Source: Alphaproteobacteria bacterium (GTDB lineage Bacteria; Pseudomonadota; Alphaproteobacteria; Micavibrionales; Micavibrionaceae). Taken from it: 64,000 nucleotides of DNA. Positions 9,980 to 20,277 of this stretch are shown in pieces (position 1 is the first letter of the stretch; each line of letters starts with the position of its first letter). Location: assembly GCA_009929775.1 (NCBI GenBank), contig RZZS01000005.1, forward strand, positions 1 to 64,000, written 5' to 3'. The notes below the pieces were generated by a model. It saw nothing but the letters and a program-made list of their open reading frames with translations, was not told the DNA's origin and ran no database searches. Both the position numbers and the translations under genes were made by a program.

Positions 9980-12900
9980 ATGATGGGCACGGTGGACAGG
10001 GCGTCAACAACGGGCGCACAAGAACAAACGGGGTCACTGCGGATTCAGGTCAGCCGTGATCCAAATGCCGGTATCACACTCAAAGAGGCCGTAGCGGCAG
10101 CAGACTTCGCCAATGCCATCGGAATCTCGACGGCCTATTTAAGCCCCGCATGGCAATCCGGATCGCCGCACGGCTACGATGTCAGGGACTATAATGCCAT
10201 TAACGACGGCATAGGCGGCGACGAGGGTTTCAAGCGCTTTACGGACGCGCTGCACGCGCGCGCCATGTCCCTCATGGTCGACATCGTGCCGAACCACATG
10301 AGCGCAGACGAACATAACCGCTGGTGGGAAGACGTTCTCGAATGGGGCCAGGAGAGCCCCTACGAAAAATGGTTTGGAATCGACTGGAGCAAACACAGGG
10401 GCCGCATTCTGCAACCCTTTCTCGGCGACCACCTGAGCAACGTCGTCTACGACCCGATCCCGGGCCATGAATTCGGTATAAATGAAGACCGCACCGCGCT
10501 AACCCACGACGATATCCGCGTGCCGCTGGCAAGAGCCGTCGATGCAGACGCAACCCCTGAACAGCTTTACAAGCAAAGCGAAGAAACGCATTACCGTCTA
10601 AGGCTTCATTTCGACCAGGAAACAGGCAAGTTCCTGATGAAATACTACGATCACTACCTGCCTCTCACACCTGCGACATGGCTTGACCTGTTCGAGGCGA
10701 CCTCCCCGGAAGACGGCGGCGACCCGGTTCTCGACGACCTGATCGCTGAAATGAAGTTCATCGGCGATCCGGACAACTCTTCCGCCGACCGGCGCAAGCA
10801 TGCGGAGAAGCTACAGGGAACAATAACGCACCGTTATTCGCATGACGCAGCATTCCAGGAACGCATCGTCGGAATGCTGGCATTTTTCCACAGCGAGGCA
10901 GGTCGGCACCCGCTTATGAACGTGCTGCAAAAACAGCATTATCTGCCTTCCTACTGGAAAAAAGGAAACAAGAATATCAATTACCGGCGTTTCTTCAATA
11001 TCAACGGGCTCGTCGGGCTCGACCAGCGTCTTGACGAAGTGTTCAAAGAAACGCACCGGTTCGTCTTCGAACAAATGCGTCAGGGACGCATTAACGCGCT
11101 ACGCGTAGACCATCCCGACGGCCTCGCCGATCCGCAGGGCTATCTTGATAATGTCAGACGCAAACTGACGGAAATCCTTCCTGAAGAAACGCACGGCGAT
11201 ATGGCCGATCGCGTACGCGTTGTTGTGGAGAAAATTCTGTCAGATGGAGAGAAGCTGCGCGATAGCTGGCCGGTTCAGGGGACGACGGGATACGACTACC
11301 TTATCCAGGCCAACGCGCTCTACGTAAACCGCAAGGCGGAAGGGCCAATCGACACGTTCTACAGACAGTGGACGAATGACGGCGATTACCATGCGCTCGA
11401 ACTTCAGGCCAAAGACATGGTCATGCGCGAAAAGCTGCACAGCGAGATCAGTTATCTGGGAGAGCACGCTGCCGAAATATCGGAGATGCTGGGTTATGAT
11501 TTTGAAGAAACGCTCCTGACAAACGCCGTTGCCTGCATTTTTAAAAATATGAGCGTTTACCGGGCCTACTCCACCGACGATGGGCCTGCCCCGCAGGACG
11601 CCGAAATCATCGAGGCCGCTTGCGATAAAGCCGCGCAAGATCCACAAGCCGAAAAGGAAGTTGTTCAGTTCATAAGGAGCCTTCTCCTCCGGAACGAAGA
11701 CCTCGAAAACCGTCTCGCCGGTAACCACAAACACCAAATCGATCCGGCCCTGCCGGGTGCCTTCCGCGCCGAACAGGCGAATGGGAAACCCGACGAACAG
11801 GCCGCTGCCCGGCAACTTCTGGACGAAAAAATCAATCACTTCAACAGACGCGCCAATCAGGCCTCCGGTCCGGTTATGGCCAAGAGCGTCGAAGACACTG
11901 CGTTTTACTGGTATTCGCGGCTGATCTCACTCAACGAGGTTGGCGGAAACCCCGGCGTCTTTGGCGCGGATATCGCCGATTTCCATGCGCACAACGCGCA
12001 CATCCAGTCGCATTGGCCGGAAACCATGACAACGACCCAGACGCACGACACGAAGCTGGGACCGCTCACCCGTCTTCTGATCAGCGGGGTGACAAACGAC
12101 CCCGCCCGCTGGATCCGGTCTGTCAACGAATGGCACGACCACATGGCGGAACGCATCAGGGAAATAGGCGGTGACATGCCGTCGCCGCAGGACGAAATGC
12201 GCATCTATCAGGTTCTGCTTGGCGCAATTCCGGTTCACGTGGACCGCCCGGACCATCCGGATATCGAGCCGGCGGTGGACCGCGTGAAAGCCTACATGCA
12301 AAAGGCAACTCGCGAGGCGCATCTTCATACGTCATGGACTGACCCTGTCGCTCGGTACGAAGATACCTGCAAAACCTTCGTCGACACCCTGTTTTCCAGA
12401 GACGAAGGAAACACCATTCCGGCTGAAATGATCGCCTTGCAAAGCGACCTGCTTCAAAACGCCATGCTTAACCATGCCGGGCAAACGCTTTTGAAGATTA
12501 CGTCACCCGGCATCCCGGACATCTATCAGGGGGAATGGCTGGCGGGGTTTGCGCAGTCTCTCGTCGACCCGGATAACAGACGGCGCGTCGGTCCGGAAGT
12601 CTACGAACGCATGACAGCGCAAATCATGGAGTGGGAATCCAATCCTCCCGAGTTAAGCACGCTCCACAGACAACCGGACGCCGACGGCACTCCGCATATG
12701 GCGGGCCTGACGACCCTTTATGTACTATGGAGATCTATGCAGGCGCGCAGGGAGAATTCTGACCTGTTTATAAAAGGAACCTACGAACCTCTTACGCCTT
12801 CCGATGACTACAAGGACGACTTTGTCGCCTTTACGCGAAAAAATGGGGATGATGTCGCCATAACCGTTTCCCCGCGCCTGCTCGGCGAGAAGGCTACGCT

Positions 12901-13189
12901 GGTTGACCGGGGCACGCTCGGCATCACGCAGCTTTTTAACAGCAAGGCCAATGGTGAGCAACCGCCCGCCGTAGCGGAAATTCCCGTCGACCTTCCGGTC
13001 GGAACCGAACTGCTGAACCGCATGGATGGGAAAACATACACGGTGACTGAGAATCATCACGGCGAAACCGTCCTGCACCTTGATGAGGTTTTCAGAAACT
13101 TCCCACAGGTGCTCCTTACCGGTAAAATCTCCCGTGAACCAGCAGCACTTGTGGCGGAACCACAGCCGTCGCACCCCGAACCGGTCTGA
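9980..13189 (+). CDS. treY: Malto-oligosyltrehalose synthase
   Basis: GH13 motifs DIVPNHM, LRVDHPDGLADPQGYL, TTTQTHDTKLG, SPGIPDIYQGEW; ~1070 aa. Confidence 0.92.
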   Translation: MMGTVDRASTTGAQEQTGSLRIQVSRDPNAGITLKEAVAAADFANAIGISTAYLSPAWQSGSPHGYDVRDYNAINDGIGGDEGFKRFTDALHARAMSLMVDIVPNHMSADEHNRWWEDVLEWGQESPYEKWFGIDWSKHRGRILQPFLGDHLSNVVYDPIPGHEFGINEDRTALTHDDIRVPLARAVDADATPEQLYKQSEETHYRLRLHFDQETGKFLMKYYDHYLPLTPATWLDLFEATSPEDGGDPVLDDLIAEMKFIGDPDNSSADRRKHAEKLQGTITHRYSHDAAFQERIVGMLAFFHSEAGRHPLMNVLQKQHYLPSYWKKGNKNINYRRFFNINGLVGLDQRLDEVFKETHRFVFEQMRQGRINALRVDHPDGLADPQGYLDNVRRKLTEILPEETHGDMADRVRVVVEKILSDGEKLRDSWPVQGTTGYDYLIQANALYVNRKAEGPIDTFYRQWTNDGDYHALELQAKDMVMREKLHSEISYLGEHAAEISEMLGYDFEETLLTNAVACIFKNMSVYRAYSTDDGPAPQDAEIIEAACDKAAQDPQAEKEVVQFIRSLLLRNEDLENRLAGNHKHQIDPALPGAFRAEQANGKPDEQAAARQLLDEKINHFNRRANQASGPVMAKSVEDTAFYWYSRLISLNEVGGNPGVFGADIADFHAHNAHIQSHWPETMTTTQTHDTKLGPLTRLLISGVTNDPARWIRSVNEWHDHMAERIREIGGDMPSPQDEMRIYQVLLGAIPVHVDRPDHPDIEPAVDRVKAYMQKATREAHLHTSWTDPVARYEDTCKTFVDTLFSRDEGNTIPAEMIALQSDLLQNAMLNHAGQTLLKITSPGIPDIYQGEWLAGFAQSLVDPDNRRRVGPEVYERMTAQIMEWESNPPELSTLHRQPDADGTPHMAGLTTLYVLWRSMQARRENSDLFIKGTYEPLTPSDDYKDDFVAFTRKNGDDVAITVSPRLLGEKATLVDRGTLGITQLFNSKANGEQPPAVAEIPVDLPVGTELLNRMDGKTYTVTENHHGETVLHLDEVFRNFPQVLLTGKISREPAALVAEPQPSHPEPV

Positions 13190-13250
13190 CCACTACATGA
13201 GCGCAGCATTTTCTTCTGGCACCCGGGCGTTGAGCTGATAAAATGCAGTC

Positions 13251-13526
13251 ATGAACCGACGACTCTCCGACCCGATACGCCCGGAAGTGCGCGCCGCGAA
13301 GCTTCGGTCGCAGGCGAGGGTCAGCATGACACTGCTAATTGTTTGCGGACTTGCCACCGGCGGACTCTATTACGTCCTTGGATTTGACGACGCGACCGGG
13401 AGGACTGTCGTTCTCGCCGCCATGGCGTTAACCGGTTTCGTCTATCTGGACATGCGCTCGCGCTTTCGGCACGCGAGAGACCTCACCGGCATGAAAAATG
13501 GCGGGAACCGGCGCCCCCGCCATTGA
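13251..13526 (+). CDS. Small hypothetical membrane protein
   Basis: 91 aa with two hydrophobic segments (MTLLIVCGLATGGLYYVLG; TVVLAAMALTGFVYL). Confidence 0.55.
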   Translation: MNRRLSDPIRPEVRAAKLRSQARVSMTLLIVCGLATGGLYYVLGFDDATGRTVVLAAMALTGFVYLDMRSRFRHARDLTGMKNGGNRRPRH

Positions 13527-13548
13527 AACTCTGTCGCGGAATTCTCTT

Positions 13549-15294
13549 CTACAAATCCACGAAAACGTGCGTCTCGGCCTTCGCGCCCGGATGCGTTACC
13601 GCACCCCGGAAAGCCGGACCGACGAGCTGCGCGTATTTCCACAGCGCCCCGGCGTTGTAGTTATGGCCCTTCGGCGTCCACTTCCTGCGACGCGATGCAA
13701 GTTCCTCGTCCGAAAGCTTGACGTCAATCGTACCATTTTCGGCGTCGATGCGGATGATATCACCATCCTCAAGCAGCGCGATAACCCCTCCGACCGCGGC
13801 TTCCGGCCCGACATGACCGATGCAAAAACCACGCGTGCCGCCTGAAAAACGCCCGTCGGTGATCAGCGCGACCTTCTCGCCCGCACCTTGCCCATAAAGC
13901 GCACCGGTGGTCGAAAGCATCTCGCGCATGCCAGGCCCGCCTTTGGGTCCCTCGTAGCGAATGACCAGCACGTCGCCGTCCTTATACAGACGCTTTTGTA
14001 CCGCTGCGAAACATTCCTCCTCGGAATCGAAGCAGCGCGCCGGCCCTTCGAAGACGAGCGATTTGAGCCCCGCGATTTTCACAATCGCCCCTTCTTCGGC
14101 CAGATTACCCTTCAAACCGACAACGCCTCCAGTCGGTCGGATCGGCATCGAGATCGGATAGACAACATCCTGATTTTCGGGGAACGTCACGCTTTCAAGA
14201 TTTTCGGCAATCGTCTTGCCGGTTACGGTAATGCAATCGCCATGGATGTGACCGCCCTTCAGCAGTTCCTTCAAAACCACAGAGACGCCGCCAACATCAA
14301 ACAGGTCCTTGGCGACATATTTGCCACCCGGCTTCATGTCAGCAATATAAGGCGTACGCTTGAAGATTTCGGCGACATCAGACAGCGTGAATTCTATCCC
14401 CGCTTCATGCGCCATCGCCGGAAGGTGCAGCGCCGCATTCGTCGAACCGCCCGTCGCCGCGACAATCGCAGCCGCATTCTCAAGAGCCTTGCGGGTCACG
14501 ATATCGCGCGGACGCGGTCCGCCGTTTTTGATGAGTTGCATGACGGCTCGGCCCGAGTGATACGCATATTCGTCGCGCGTCTCATACGGCGCAGGTGCAC
14601 CGGCTGAACCGGGAAGCGCCAAGCCGATCGCTTCCGAAACGCAGGCCATCGTGTTGGCGGTGAACTGCCCACCGCACGCCCCCGCGCCCTGGCAGGCGCA
14701 GCACTCCATTTCCTTGAGATCGTCGTCGCTAAACTCGCCGGTCGCATGTTTTCCGACGCCCTCAAACACATCGATAATGGTCACGTCCTGCCCGCGAAAC
14801 TTACCGGGCAGGATCGAGCCGCCATACATAAACACGCCCGGAACGTTGAGCCGGATCATCGCCATCATCATGCCCGGCAGCGACTTGTCACAACCGGCCA
14901 GACCAACGATGGCGTCGTAACAATGGCCACGCATCGTCAGTTCGACCGTATCGGCAATCGCGTCGCGCGAAACGAGGGAAGAACGCATACCCTCATGCCC
15001 CATCGCGATCCCGTCCGTGACTGTGATGGTCGTGAATTCGCGTGGCGTACCTTCGAATTCGGTCACGCCCTTTTTGACGGACTTCGCCTGCCGCGAAAGA
15101 GCGATATTGCAGGGCGCCGCCTCGTTCCAGCATGTTGCCACGCCAACAAGCGGCTGCGCGAGGTCCTCGTCCGTCAGCCCCATCGCCCGCATCATCGAGC
15201 GTCGCGGCGCGGCGTCCGGACCAACCGTGACGTGACGGCTGACGAGCCTGTCCTTGTTCCATCCATCAGGGTGCGCTTTATTTTTGTCGAACAT
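13549..15294 (-). CDS. ilvD: Dihydroxy-acid dehydratase
   Basis: GVATCWNEAAPCN, GLAGCDKSLPGMMMAM, CCACQGAGACGGQFTANTM, DGRFSGGTRGFCIGHVGPEA; start at MFDKNK. Confidence 0.97.
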   Translation of the reverse strand: MFDKNKAHPDGWNKDRLVSRHVTVGPDAAPRRSMMRAMGLTDEDLAQPLVGVATCWNEAAPCNIALSRQAKSVKKGVTEFEGTPREFTTITVTDGIAMGHEGMRSSLVSRDAIADTVELTMRGHCYDAIVGLAGCDKSLPGMMMAMIRLNVPGVFMYGGSILPGKFRGQDVTIIDVFEGVGKHATGEFSDDDLKEMECCACQGAGACGGQFTANTMACVSEAIGLALPGSAGAPAPYETRDEYAYHSGRAVMQLIKNGGPRPRDIVTRKALENAAAIVAATGGSTNAALHLPAMAHEAGIEFTLSDVAEIFKRTPYIADMKPGGKYVAKDLFDVGGVSVVLKELLKGGHIHGDCITVTGKTIAENLESVTFPENQDVVYPISMPIRPTGGVVGLKGNLAEEGAIVKIAGLKSLVFEGPARCFDSEEECFAAVQKRLYKDGDVLVIRYEGPKGGPGMREMLSTTGALYGQGAGEKVALITDGRFSGGTRGFCIGHVGPEAAVGGVIALLEDGDIIRIDAENGTIDVKLSDEELASRRRKWTPKGHNYNAGALWKYAQLVGPAFRGAVTHPGAKAETHVFVDL

Positions 15295-15423
15295 GACGGT
15301 TTTTCTCCTCGTTGCGTAGAGAAACAATGAACAACACAGCAGCTCCCGGGTCAAGGAATAGAACGGGAGACAAGATTCCTCAAGGGTCCGGGAATACTGG
15401 AAGAAACAAATTCGCCAAACGCC

Positions 15424-15960
15424 TTAGTCAGCCTTCCGCTCACGCTTGAGCAGGATCTCGTTAAGAGCGAGGCGAAACGCTCCCGCGTTGCCGACATAGG
15501 GGATGATCACTTTTCGCTGTCCAGTCCCCGCGACGATGACGCTGCCATAGCCGAGGATACGACCCATCAGGGGACGGAAGGTTTCGGCGCTTTCGATCTG
15601 GGAATATCGCATATCGACATAGTCGAGATTGAGAATACCCCATCGGGCCAGGACCCTGCGGTCCGTCATTATGAGCGCGAGATAGTATTTCGTAAGCCAG
15701 GCGATGAGCGCCATGACGACGGCGACCGCACCGAAAAGCACCGCGAGGTTATAACCGCCGGGGATGAAGATATAGAGCAGCAACGCGACAAGAGCCACCG
15801 CCACCGCCTTCCAGTATATTCCCCAGTGAATTCCTCCCTCGAGAAGAACCGCCTCGTCGGGAAGAAGGACGTTTTCGACATCCTTATGGCCGGGAGAGAG
15901 CTTGATCCCACGGCCCGAGCGCGCCGCCTTCCGAGGATTTTCCTTCGAAGGATCGCTCAT
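15424..15960 (-). CDS. PH domain-containing membrane protein (YdbS/bPH2-like)
   Basis: Two TM segments followed by LIMTDRRVLARWGILNLDYVDMRYSQIESAETF. Confidence 0.75.
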   Translation of the reverse strand: MSDPSKENPRKAARSGRGIKLSPGHKDVENVLLPDEAVLLEGGIHWGIYWKAVAVALVALLLYIFIPGGYNLAVLFGAVAVVMALIAWLTKYYLALIMTDRRVLARWGILNLDYVDMRYSQIESAETFRPLMGRILGYGSVIVAGTGQRKVIIPYVGNAGAFRLALNEILLKRERKAD

Positions 15961-16505
15961 ATCGACCGCGCCTTGTCGATAGCCTTGCGAAAAGCGACCG
16001 GGTCCTCGATCGGCGGCAGAACGACTTCGCCAACCCCCATCCCGCGTACCATGACGCGCCCGTAATTGAGAATACGGCCGAGAACTCCCTGCAGAACGTT
16101 AACACCCTCGATCCGGTCGATGCTCATCTCGCCGACATAACGGGCGACCAGACCGCGCTTGTAGACGAGGCGGGTATTGGTGATCGCAATTTCCGTCGTG
16201 ACTTTTTGAATCATCATCGACGCAAAGCGCATGAGCCCCATCACAAAAAGGAAGAAGGATAGGATTTTTATACCCGGATGAAGACCGCGAACAAGGTCGA
16301 GCCACCCTGCGTCTTTCGGAATGCCCCCCGGACTGAGGGGCACCCCTAATCTCGTTTCAACCAGCACAGAAGCCACCAGGACAAAGATGCAAAGGCCAAG
16401 GCCCCAGAGAATATTCAGGAACGCGCCGATGGTATACATCCAGTGGAAGTGGCCAACATGGACGAGTTCCTCATCCGGACCGAGTGACTGCTGTATGTAA
16501 AGCAT
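15957..16505 (-). CDS. PH domain-containing membrane protein
   Basis: TEIAITNTRLVYKRGLVARYVGEMSIDRIEGVNVLQGVLGRILNYG; overlaps the next gene by 4 nt. Confidence 0.78.
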   Translation of the reverse strand: MLYIQQSLGPDEELVHVGHFHWMYTIGAFLNILWGLGLCIFVLVASVLVETRLGVPLSPGGIPKDAGWLDLVRGLHPGIKILSFFLFVMGLMRFASMMIQKVTTEIAITNTRLVYKRGLVARYVGEMSIDRIEGVNVLQGVLGRILNYGRVMVRGMGVGEVVLPPIEDPVAFRKAIDKARSI

Positions 16506-16508
16506 ATG

Positions 16509-17588
16509 TTATTCGTCTCCGAGACAAATGCCGAGCGCCCGCGCGGTTCGCACGTAAGCGCTGTCGAGTTCGACCTGTTGGTACGCGGCTATGGCATCCT
16601 CGATCGGAACGTCGATCACCTGACGATGCTGCCACGCAACCATCCTATCGTACTTGCCTTCCGCAATCAGGTCCACCGCTTTTGTTCCAAGCGCCGAAGC
16701 GAGAAGACGGTCGGAATAGGTCGGGCTTCCACCGCGCTGAACGTGTCCGAGGATGGTCACGCGGGTTTCCGAACCCGTAGCATCGGCGATTTTCGAGCCG
16801 ATATAGTGGCCGATCCCGCCATAGCGCTTTTCACCACCGTGATAGACCATCTCGAACTTGTTGCCGTCCTCAGTCTTGACCGCTTCGGAGACCACGACGA
16901 GCGCAAAGTTGCGGCCTGAATCTTTTACTTCCTTGATCTTCCGCGCGATGCAATCGATCTTGTAAGGAATTTCCGGGATCAGGATAACGTCGGCCCCCCC
17001 AGCGATCCCCGCCGAAAGAGCTATGTGGCCTGCGTCCCGGCCCATGACCTCGACGACCATGATGCGGTCATGACTGGCGGCCGTCGGCTGCAGACGATCA
17101 AGCGCTTCGGTCGCGACCATCACGGACGTGTCGTGGCCAATGGACGTTTCAGTGATTCCGAGGTCATTGTCGATGGTCTTCGGAATACCGATCATTTTGA
17201 TCCCGGCCTTGCGGCAAAGCGCGCCGACGATAGCGAAACTGCCGTCGCCTCCGATCACAACGACCGCATCAAGCCCCAGCTTGTGGAAGCCCGCAACGAT
17301 TTCGTCGGAGCGATCCTTCTTAGTACCGTCCGCCATTGGGAATTCAAACGGATTGCCCTTGTTAGTCGTTCCCAGAATGGTGCCACCCATACGCAGGACG
17401 GAACCGTCGAAGTCCTTCGGGGTCAGTTTTTTAACGCGCGGAGGATCATCAAACAGGCAAGCCGTTCCGTTCAAAAGACCGACCGTTTCCCATCCCCGTT
17501 CGTTCGCGGCATGCACAACAGCGCGAATGGCTGCGTTCAAACCGGCGCAGTCTCCACCACTCGTTAGAACACCAATTTTCTTAGTCAT
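16509..17588 (-). CDS. pfkA: ATP/PPi-dependent 6-phosphofructokinase
   Basis: VLTSGGDCAGLNAAIR, GGDGSF, PKTIDNDL, EVMGRDAGHIA. Confidence 0.95.
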   Translation of the reverse strand: MTKKIGVLTSGGDCAGLNAAIRAVVHAANERGWETVGLLNGTACLFDDPPRVKKLTPKDFDGSVLRMGGTILGTTNKGNPFEFPMADGTKKDRSDEIVAGFHKLGLDAVVVIGGDGSFAIVGALCRKAGIKMIGIPKTIDNDLGITETSIGHDTSVMVATEALDRLQPTAASHDRIMVVEVMGRDAGHIALSAGIAGGADVILIPEIPYKIDCIARKIKEVKDSGRNFALVVVSEAVKTEDGNKFEMVYHGGEKRYGGIGHYIGSKIADATGSETRVTILGHVQRGGSPTYSDRLLASALGTKAVDLIAEGKYDRMVAWQHRQVIDVPIEDAIAAYQQVELDSAYVRTARALGICLGDE

Positions 17589-17830
17589 TTGAGCTCCGAT
17601 AATTTGTAAGAATTGTGACGACCCATCAGTCCGGTTTTTACTCCGTCCACAAACACGTGTCCACCCGAAACAATTCTCTTTCCAGAGCGTGGGACATTTT
17701 GTACCAAACCCCGTGCGGATTCACGATCCCGGAGCAGACAACTGTCCCGCCGAATTTTCTTAATGTGAAACGAGCAAAAATCTGTTACGATTAGCCCAAA
17801 GAAATTCAATCCGCTTGCAAATTACGTTAT

Positions 17831-18034
17831 ATGGACGACGAAGAGCAACTGCGTGAAAAACTTGCCGAGCTGGAGCTCGAGCATCGTGATCTCGATCACA
17901 CGATCGACCGGCTGCTTGAAAGCGGCCAGCCGGTTGATTTCCTGCAAATGCAACGCCTGAAAAAACGCAAACTGATGCTCAAGGATCATATAGAGAAAAT
18001 CCGCAGCGAGTTGCTGCCCGATATCATTGCCTGA
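17831..18034 (+). CDS. YdcH/DUF465 family small coiled-coil protein
   Basis: 67 aa; LELEHRDLDHTIDRLLESGQPVDFLQMQRLKKRKLMLKDHIEKI. Confidence 0.85.
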   Translation: MDDEEQLREKLAELELEHRDLDHTIDRLLESGQPVDFLQMQRLKKRKLMLKDHIEKIRSELLPDIIA

Positions 18035-18088
18035 TCCGGTCGTTTCGTGCTTAAGTAGCGCGTTCATCATTCAACAACATTGGTAATC

Positions 18089-18586
18089 ATGGCGGACCAA
18101 CATTCCTCGCCTCTCGTCGGCGTCATCATGGGCAGTCAATCGGACTGGGAAACAATGAGCGCGGCGGCGGCTGTTCTCGACGAACTGGACGTACCGAACG
18201 AATCGAAGATCATTTCCGCCCACAGAACCCCGGACCGGTTGTACCACTATGCCCGCACCGCCAGAGAACGTGGAATCAAGGTCATTATCGCCGGAGCCGG
18301 AGGCGCAGCTCACCTGCCTGGCATGACGGCAGCACTGACATCCCTGCCCGTGCTCGGCGTCCCGGTCGAAAGCAAGGCGCTCGACGGCATGGACAGCCTT
18401 TTGTCCATCGTCCAGATGCCCGGCGGCGTTCCTGTCGGCACACTGGCCATCGGAAAGTCCGGCGCAAAAAACGCCGGCATTCTGGCTGCCTCGATCATTG
18501 CCCTCAACGACCCGACGCTCACGGCCCGGCTTGACATGTTCCGTCTGCGCCAGACCGAAAGCGTTTTGGAAGAACCGCAGGACTAG
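18089..18586 (+). CDS. purE: 5-(carboxyamino)imidazole ribonucleotide mutase
   Basis: [43 protein letters not shown]. Confidence 0.97.
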   Translation: MADQHSSPLVGVIMGSQSDWETMSAAAAVLDELDVPNESKIISAHRTPDRLYHYARTARERGIKVIIAGAGGAAHLPGMTAALTSLPVLGVPVESKALDGMDSLLSIVQMPGGVPVGTLAIGKSGAKNAGILAASIIALNDPTLTARLDMFRLRQTESVLEEPQD

Positions 18587-18592
18587 GTCCCC

Positions 18593-19705
18593 ATGACAAG
18601 GACGCTTGGCATACTCGGCGGCGGACAGCTCGGGCGCATGAGCGCGCTTGCGGCCGCCCGCCTCGGCATCGAGGTTCACATCTTTACCCCGGAAGAAAAC
18701 AGCCCGGCCAGCAAGGTCGCGGCAAGAACCATCGTCGCGCCCTATGACGACAAGAAGGCGCTGCGGAAATTCGCCGCCGGAGTCGACGTTATCTCCTATG
18801 AGTTCGAGAATATTCCGGTCGAATCCGTCCGTACGCTGCAAAAGCTTGTGCCCGTGTACCCTGACGACAACCTGCTCGAAATATCCCAGCACCGGGCGCG
18901 GGAGAAGAAATTTTTAAATGATATCGGAATCCCGACCGCCCAATGGGCGCAACTCAAGCACCCGGACGACATCCATGGCGTCCTGCAGAGCTGGGGCGCA
19001 AGCCAGTGCATCCTCAAGACCTCGCGTTTCGGCTATGACGGCAAGGGACAGGTCTTCTTCCGGCTCGGCGACGATATTTACGAAGCCTGGGCCGCACTAA
19101 ACACCGACGATGCGATTGCCGAGGAAGTCGTCGATTTCGAGTGTGAAATCTCAATGATCATCGCGCGCGACAAGCTTGCGCAAACCGCCGTCTACGGCCC
19201 GTCCCTGAACGAGCACCGCAACCACATTCTCTTCCGCGCGACGGTTCCCGCCCCGATCCCGGAGCATCTCGCGGCGAAGGCACGCGAAATGACCGAACAT
19301 CTCGCCTCGGCGGTCGACCTCATCGGAGTGATGGCGCTCGAGATGTTCCTTACAAAAGACGTCCGCGTTCTCGCCAACGAGATCGCCCCGCGTACCCACA
19401 ACTCAGGCCACTGGACCATAGACGCCTGCGCCTGCTCGCAGTTCGAAAACCATGTCCGGACGGTGTGCGGGCTCAATGTCGGTTATCCGGCACGGCATTC
19501 GGATGCCGTCATGGTCAACCTGATCGGCGAGGACATCAAGCAAACGTCGAAGTTCCTCGAGATCAAAAACGCCTGCGTCCACGACTACGGCAAGGGCGAA
19601 GTCCGCGAGGGACGCAAGATGGGGCACATCACCGTTCTGAAAGCGAAAAATGAAGAACAACCGGACTTCAACGCCGCCGTTCGGAGACTGACCGGCAATT
19701 CCTGA
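18593..19705 (+). CDS. purK: 5-(carboxyamino)imidazole ribonucleotide synthase
   Basis: LGILGGGQLGRM; ANEIAPRTHNSGHWTIDAC; adjacent to purE. Confidence 0.97.
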   Translation: MTRTLGILGGGQLGRMSALAAARLGIEVHIFTPEENSPASKVAARTIVAPYDDKKALRKFAAGVDVISYEFENIPVESVRTLQKLVPVYPDDNLLEISQHRAREKKFLNDIGIPTAQWAQLKHPDDIHGVLQSWGASQCILKTSRFGYDGKGQVFFRLGDDIYEAWAALNTDDAIAEEVVDFECEISMIIARDKLAQTAVYGPSLNEHRNHILFRATVPAPIPEHLAAKAREMTEHLASAVDLIGVMALEMFLTKDVRVLANEIAPRTHNSGHWTIDACACSQFENHVRTVCGLNVGYPARHSDAVMVNLIGEDIKQTSKFLEIKNACVHDYGKGEVREGRKMGHITVLKAKNEEQPDFNAAVRRLTGNS

Positions 19706-19707
19706 TG

Positions 19708-20148
19708 TCAGAGATCAAGACCGCCCGGTCCGGTCAACCGATCAAGTCGCGCGGCGATGTCTCCCGTCGCAAGCTTTCTGCGTTCGGGGGAATTTTCCGG
19801 TATTCGTCCGTCGGGAAAGAGGCGGTCGAACTTTTTCACGTCCTTAAGTGTCCGCTTAAACGCCGCCTTGTTGAATTCCCCGAACAACGACCCGCCGTAA
19901 AGAGAAATGGTCGCCGGATCGGCTGACTTTTCCTCAAGAGAGCCGATGAGTGCCGCAAGCGTCGTGGCATTGCCGAGGACCGTGACGCGCCGGGACCGAT
20001 CGAGGGAACTGAGGGAAATGGCGCTAAACCATTCCCGGCGAACGGCGGAGAAGCAATGCCCGCCCATTTCAAGCCCCCAGAGACCGCCTTGGTCGGCGAC
20101 CCAGATTGCGTGGACCTGTGGATTCAAAAGTTCCGTATCATTGCTCAC
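19708..20148 (-). CDS. Hypothetical protein
   Basis: ORF to 20169 in track; GTG at 20148 preferred because TTG 20169 lies upstream of a plausible -10 element. Confidence 0.5.
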   Translation of the reverse strand: MSNDTELLNPQVHAIWVADQGGLWGLEMGGHCFSAVRREWFSAISLSSLDRSRRVTVLGNATTLAALIGSLEEKSADPATISLYGGSLFGEFNKAAFKRTLKDVKKFDRLFPDGRIPENSPERRKLATGDIAARLDRLTGPGGLDL

Positions 20149-20179
20149 GGGTTTAGTAATTATGTCCAAAAATCCATAT

Positions 20180-20222
20180 GGTCAAGTGTTGCGGAAGAAG
20201 GAAGCCCCCAAAACACTTGACA
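20180..20222. promoter_or_regulatory. Divergent promoter region with inverted repeat GTCAAGTGTT/AACACTTGAC
   Basis: Perfect 10-bp arms 20181-20190 and 20212-20221, each containing a TTGAC(A/C) -35-like box facing outward; TAATTA 17 bp from the minus-strand box. Confidence 0.45.
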
Positions 20223-20277
20223 TAATCCACCTTATAGGATACGTACATAAAAACCGGATAACCAACAGGAGGCCGCC

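Noticed and set aside
15365-15385. gacaagattcctc match to the palindromic element at 63127
   Set aside because: Only about 13 nt identical with no second arm; likely chance
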